Below are positions 20,099 to 23,267 of a stretch of 23,267 bases of DNA, piece after piece (the stretch's first letter is position 1; each line of letters starts with the position of its first letter). The notes beneath the pieces were generated by a model. The model was not told the origin of the DNA and did no database searches. It worked only from the letters and a program-made list of their open reading frames with translations. Origin of the DNA: Mnemiopsis leidyi (Eukaryota > Ctenophora > Tentaculata > Lobata > Bolinopsidae); assembly GCA_000226015.1 (NCBI GenBank), contig JH153627.1, positions 51,764 to 75,030 of the forward strand, written 5' to 3'. Position numbers and translations under genes: made by a program.

Positions 20099-20693
20099 CT
20101 GTAAGAAATGTAATATTCGTTGTTAGAGGTGCCTCCCTAAGCTAACCGCAGGTTTTGCACGTGCACGAAGTGCCTGTTAGAAGTGATTTCAGAAGATATT
20201 AGGGGTTCTAAGCTGAGATATTCAGTTGTTTTACATACAGAAGAGCAATCAATTACTACTTATATCAATCTATCAACTGCAAAACTAAGGCCACCATTAA
20301 AATAAACGCCATGCTACAAAAGCTATTTTTAAGCTGTCTTTCATTGCACCGTGCTCTACTTCAAAATCACAATCATTATAAGTTTGCAGGACGTTTATTC
20401 TCCCTCAAACACTTTTTTTTCTTTTTTATCTGTTTTTCTTTTCTTTTTCTTGGATGTGCAAGGAAAAAGACAGGGGAAATCAAATTTAAAAAGTATGAGG
20501 TACAAATTGAATCTGTAAAACTATTTTCAATATCACGTTACGATCGAAGATGAAACATTAAACTACCATACAGCGAAGTAAATAAGAATTAAAATTTACT
20601 AAAAAGTTTTATCAAATATAGATAATTTATATCTTGATTGACATTTTAGAAAAATCAATATTCGTTAAGAAAATTAAGTTTTATATATCACAG

Positions 20694-20870
20694 ATTGCTA
20701 AACGAAAGAGTCCTCACAGCAAGCCCCGCCAGCGAAGATTGGACGTTGATAATCTTGTTTCTTCGTACTTCATGACGGAGACTGACATGTCTTCCTCTGA
20801 TAATCTCTCTCCTAAATTACTCTCAAAATTGTCCATTCTCAATATTCGCAAGCTCATTTTCCCTCGATAG
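20694..20870 (+). CDS. Possible terminal exon of an unknown plus-strand gene
   Basis: Following an acceptor-like TATATATCACAG, the frame reads IAKRKSPHSKPRQRRLDV and later DMSSSDNLSPKLLSKL, then stops at TAG 20868-20870. An AATAAA at 20882-20887 follows closely, as expected for a compact last exon. A possible preceding exon (20463-20499, KKTGEIKFKKYE) ends at a phase-0 GAG before GTACAA and comes after a long pyrimidine tract. The gene would be antisense to RBBP6 and lie within its upstream intron. No family was recognised. The minus strand of the same stretch is also open for some length, so the call is weak. Confidence 0.3.
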   Translation: MAKRKSPHSKPRQRRLDVDNLVSSYFMTETDMSSSDNLSPKLLSKLSILNIRKLIFPR

Positions 20871-20881
20871 CTTGTAAAGAA

Positions 20882-20887
20882 AATAAA
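20882..20887 (+). promoter_or_regulatory. AATAAA polyadenylation signal candidate
   Basis: An exact AATAAA lies 12 bases after the TAG at 20868-20870. It supports the possible terminal exon on the plus strand, although such hexamers are common in AT-rich DNA. Confidence 0.35.
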
Positions 20888-22670
20888 ATATTGAAATCAT
20901 TTGGAATGAATTTAAATTCGTTCCATTTTTGGTTTACCAAAGCTGTAAATTGACTGACAGCAAAAATTGTCCAAGTTAGAAGCAACAAACAAACACACAA
21001 ACAGACATAATTGGTATATTCTATTTGATTCGAGATTTTGAAGTTTTTTCTCATTTGTTTGAGTGGAGCGAGTAACATAAATGAACTTTGAGGTACTCAC
21101 AATAGAAGTGAAAATCTTCACAGTGCAGGAATATTATTGATCTTGCATAGAACTTAATTTAGTTCAGAAAGGCTATTGGCTAAATTATGGTTACCAAACC
21201 TTACATGATAAAAAGCATTCACGTGCAACTTTGAGTTATCAGTCAGATCTTTTAGCTACGTCTTTAAACATTTTATTGTATTGCGAGTATAACACGTTGA
21301 GTAATTAGGTCTCGTGTTGCGTATTGTTAACTACTTTTAATTGTTCGGTTCTCTGACTAGAATTACAACGTTACACACTACACCACACCACATGACAGTC
21401 GCAGGGTCACGTGCCATGTCAATTTCTACTGAGCTGCACACGCAACTGTGTGTAAGCTGATGAGGCGATTATTTCTTATATGGATCGGTAGAGAAAGAAA
21501 GCTTAGCGGTAGGGAGTGGCGTATAGCTTATGACGTTCCGGAGCAATGTTCTACTATACAGTACATTGTACATGTAAGAGTTAGAATGTATCGTGTCATG
21601 CAAGTTCAATCGTGGCAGTTAAATTCGAGACTCGAGTCACAACACTGGATTAATTGATCGATGCCTAATACAAGTGCGAGCCGTAATTTGAGAAGAGTTT
21701 ACTTACTCAACTGACAGTGAATGTTGAGGGCTAATAATTTCTGATGAGATAAAAACTTGAATATCTTCCGGTATTATATGACAGAGCCGTAGTGCTTGTT
21801 AAAAAATGTACGCTGTGTAACAAGAATGACTCATCCTGGATCAGCGATAGAACGGTGTCACGGAGTACAGTATAACGATAAGAGATTGTGGAGCTTTACT
21901 TTTTTGTTACAGTAAGGTGTATGTTCATACTAGTAAAGACAGTTATTGAGAGTTGGTATAAATAGATAGCGATACATAACAATATCACTGACGAAAACAC
22001 AAACACTTCTCCAACCATCTCTCCCTCTCTCCTCATAGTCCATCAAAGTTCATCAAATACATGTACATTGTACATTGTACACGACGGTTTGTATAGTGTA
22101 CACCAGTAATTTCTTCAGTGTACATGGTTTAACATATCTGATATAAGTGATTCTCATGGAGAATATCATCCTAGCTGGATACCAGCAGATTTCAGAAAGT
22201 CCTCTTTCGGGCCCGAATATCGTACAAAACACACTCGGTTTCTGTGACAACGCATCTTTCCGCAGCGTTGGCGATCCTTTTTTATTTTATCTCCACAAAG
22301 AAAGACCGGCTGGCATAATATGGGGCTTGCTGTTTATTTGCTCAAAAAACAAACATTCTAAATTTTCAGCTTAGGACGTTAACAATATACCTAAAGTGTC
22401 CGTCAATTAATTAAATAATCATGTAATGGGTTACCATAGTAACAGCCAAAGGCCGAGGCGTGTTAGACATCTTGTACATATCCAGACTTTGGCTCCTGAA
22501 AAGTTTAATGTATTAACGTTATCAATATGATAGCAAAATTTTATCTATTTTTTGCTGGCCCAAAAGGAATTCATCAGAATCAGGACGGCAGTAATAAATC
22601 CAATTGCTGGGCATCAATGTTCCTGCCTAACATACAACAATCTATGAAGTAAGTTGGGATAATAATGTGA
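20888..22670. other. Intergenic or intronic region, no supported gene
   Basis: No exon of RBBP6 or another recognised gene was found. The DWNN domain was looked for on the minus strand by eye without success. There is a TATA-like site at 21957 and a plus-strand frame at 22147-22374 that was not recognised. Repeated TTGTACATTGTAC motifs occur at 21555-21575 and 22060-22080. Confidence 0.5.
21957..21965 (+). promoter_or_regulatory. TATA-box-like site
   Basis: TATAAATAG matches the strong metazoan TATA consensus. About 190 bases downstream, ATG codons at 22147 and 22156 open a frame of about 72-75 residues ending at 22374. The frame has no recognised domain, so whether this is a real promoter is uncertain. 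Confidence 0.25.
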
Positions 22671-22675
22671 AAAAG

Positions 22676-22913
22676 ATGGATCCAGCCGAAATTTTCATTA
22701 GGTTTGTTCGCAGAAACCCTGCTTTCTGCAAGGCTGCACAACAGGTAAGCCACACAGGGTCTAGGGCTAAACTACTGAGTCCCAACCCCCCTGCACAACG
22801 CAGGGAGTTGGTGAGGCAGACCCCTTAAATATTTTAAAAGCTGGAGGGTGGCCCAATCTTGGGCACAATTTGTAGCTGCTCAGAGGAGGGCCTGCAACCC
22901 TCGGCTCTCATAA
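22676..22913 (+). pseudogene. Unrecognised ORF or first exon, frame-broken
   Basis: AAAGATGG gives a good start context for MDPAEIFIRFVRRNPAFCKA, which stays open for 50 codons to TAA at 22826. Near the CCCC run at 22821-22824 another frame takes over with SWRVAQSWAQFVAAQRRA and stops at 22911-22913, so the two halves look like one protein of about 78 residues split by a one-base shift. Alternatively, CAG/GTAAGC at 22744/22745 is a donor and only the first 23 codons are an exon. The family is unknown; it may be part of a mobile element. Confidence 0.35.
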
Positions 22914-23062
22914 TTCTTCGGAACGTGCAGTATCGTTAATCAAATTTATCACTAAAATGTGATCCGAATAATTTGAAGTTGCGTTAAACTATAGCTTACA
23001 AAGGTCTATTCTGTACTAGCAAAAATCGAGTCATTGGCCAGAGTCGACCAATCAGCTAATTT

Positions 23063-23081
23063 GGGGGGGGGGGGGGGGGGG
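23063..23081. repeat. G19 homopolymer
   Basis: Nineteen consecutive G. The exact length is unreliable in any assembly, and the run could form quadruplex structure. Confidence 0.95.
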
Positions 23082-23086
23082 TAAAT

Positions 23087-23267
23087 GACCACGATTTTTT
23101 TGACCATTTGGCCTACGTCCGGGTGTCATGGTCAAATGGTCAAAAAATTTTGACCATGACCATGGCCAAAATTTCAAAATTGCCGTGTCAATGGTCAAAA
23201 TTACCATTGACCATGGGTGAATTCCAGGGTGTCATGGTCATGGTCAATTTTTTTGACCTATTGACCA
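23087..23267. repeat. Array of TGGTCA/TGACCA half-sites in both orientations
   Basis: About a dozen TGGTCA or TGACCA motifs occur in the last 180 bases, often as opposed pairs separated by A/T runs, for example ATGGTCAAAAAATTTTGACC. GGGTGTCATGGTCA occurs twice, near 23120 and 23228. The segment is strongly self-complementary and is cut by the window end. It may be a simple satellite-like repeat or the end of a foldback element. Confidence 0.8.

Noticed and set aside
20370..20390. HYKF string on the plus strand as a hint of the DWNN domain
   Set aside because: It is on the wrong strand and the surrounding residues do not resemble DWNN.
22147..22374. 75-residue plus-strand frame downstream of a TATA-like site
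   Set aside because: No recognisable domain, weak start context and no splice or polyadenylation support. Kept only as a note with the TATA site.

Overview
The window is nuclear DNA of a multicellular animal. Genes are split by many short GT-AG introns, and the two clear genes belong to animal families: a STAT transcription factor and RBBP6. Both are divergent from vertebrate and fly forms, which suggests a non-vertebrate, perhaps early-branching, animal. The phylum cannot be fixed from the sequence. There are no bacterial features.

Layout: 1-3174 is intergenic or upstream DNA with a CT microsatellite and decayed repeats. A complete STAT5/6-like gene lies on the plus strand, with coding exons from 3265 to 9075 (17 exons, 769 residues) and a possible alternative last exon ending at 9264. 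Intron 10 contains a 15-copy, 34-bp minisatellite whose last copy provides the acceptor of the next exon. From 9265 to 13700 is intergenic sequence with a nested inverted-repeat (foldback) cluster, a 14-base assembly gap and a few weak ORFs. The RBBP6 gene is on the minus strand, convergent with STAT, with nine exons from 20098 down to 13711. Its zinc knuckle, RING finger, proline-rich region and SR/Lys-rich tail are present, but the N-terminal DWNN domain is not seen in the window. Two single-base homopolymer indels break the RBBP6 frame and look like assembly errors. The right end (20.1-23.3 kb) has a possible plus-strand terminal exon, a TATA-like site, a decayed ORF, a G19 run and an array of TGGTCA/TGACCA motifs.

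Function: STAT is a cytokine/JAK-type signal transducer activated by tyrosine phosphorylation and SH2-mediated dimerisation. RBBP6 is a nuclear E3 ubiquitin ligase and mRNA 3'-end processing factor. Nothing in the sequence suggests they work together; their closeness is simply a convergent arrangement. No new multi-gene system was found. The most unusual structure is the minisatellite of repeated 3' splice-site units inside the STAT gene.
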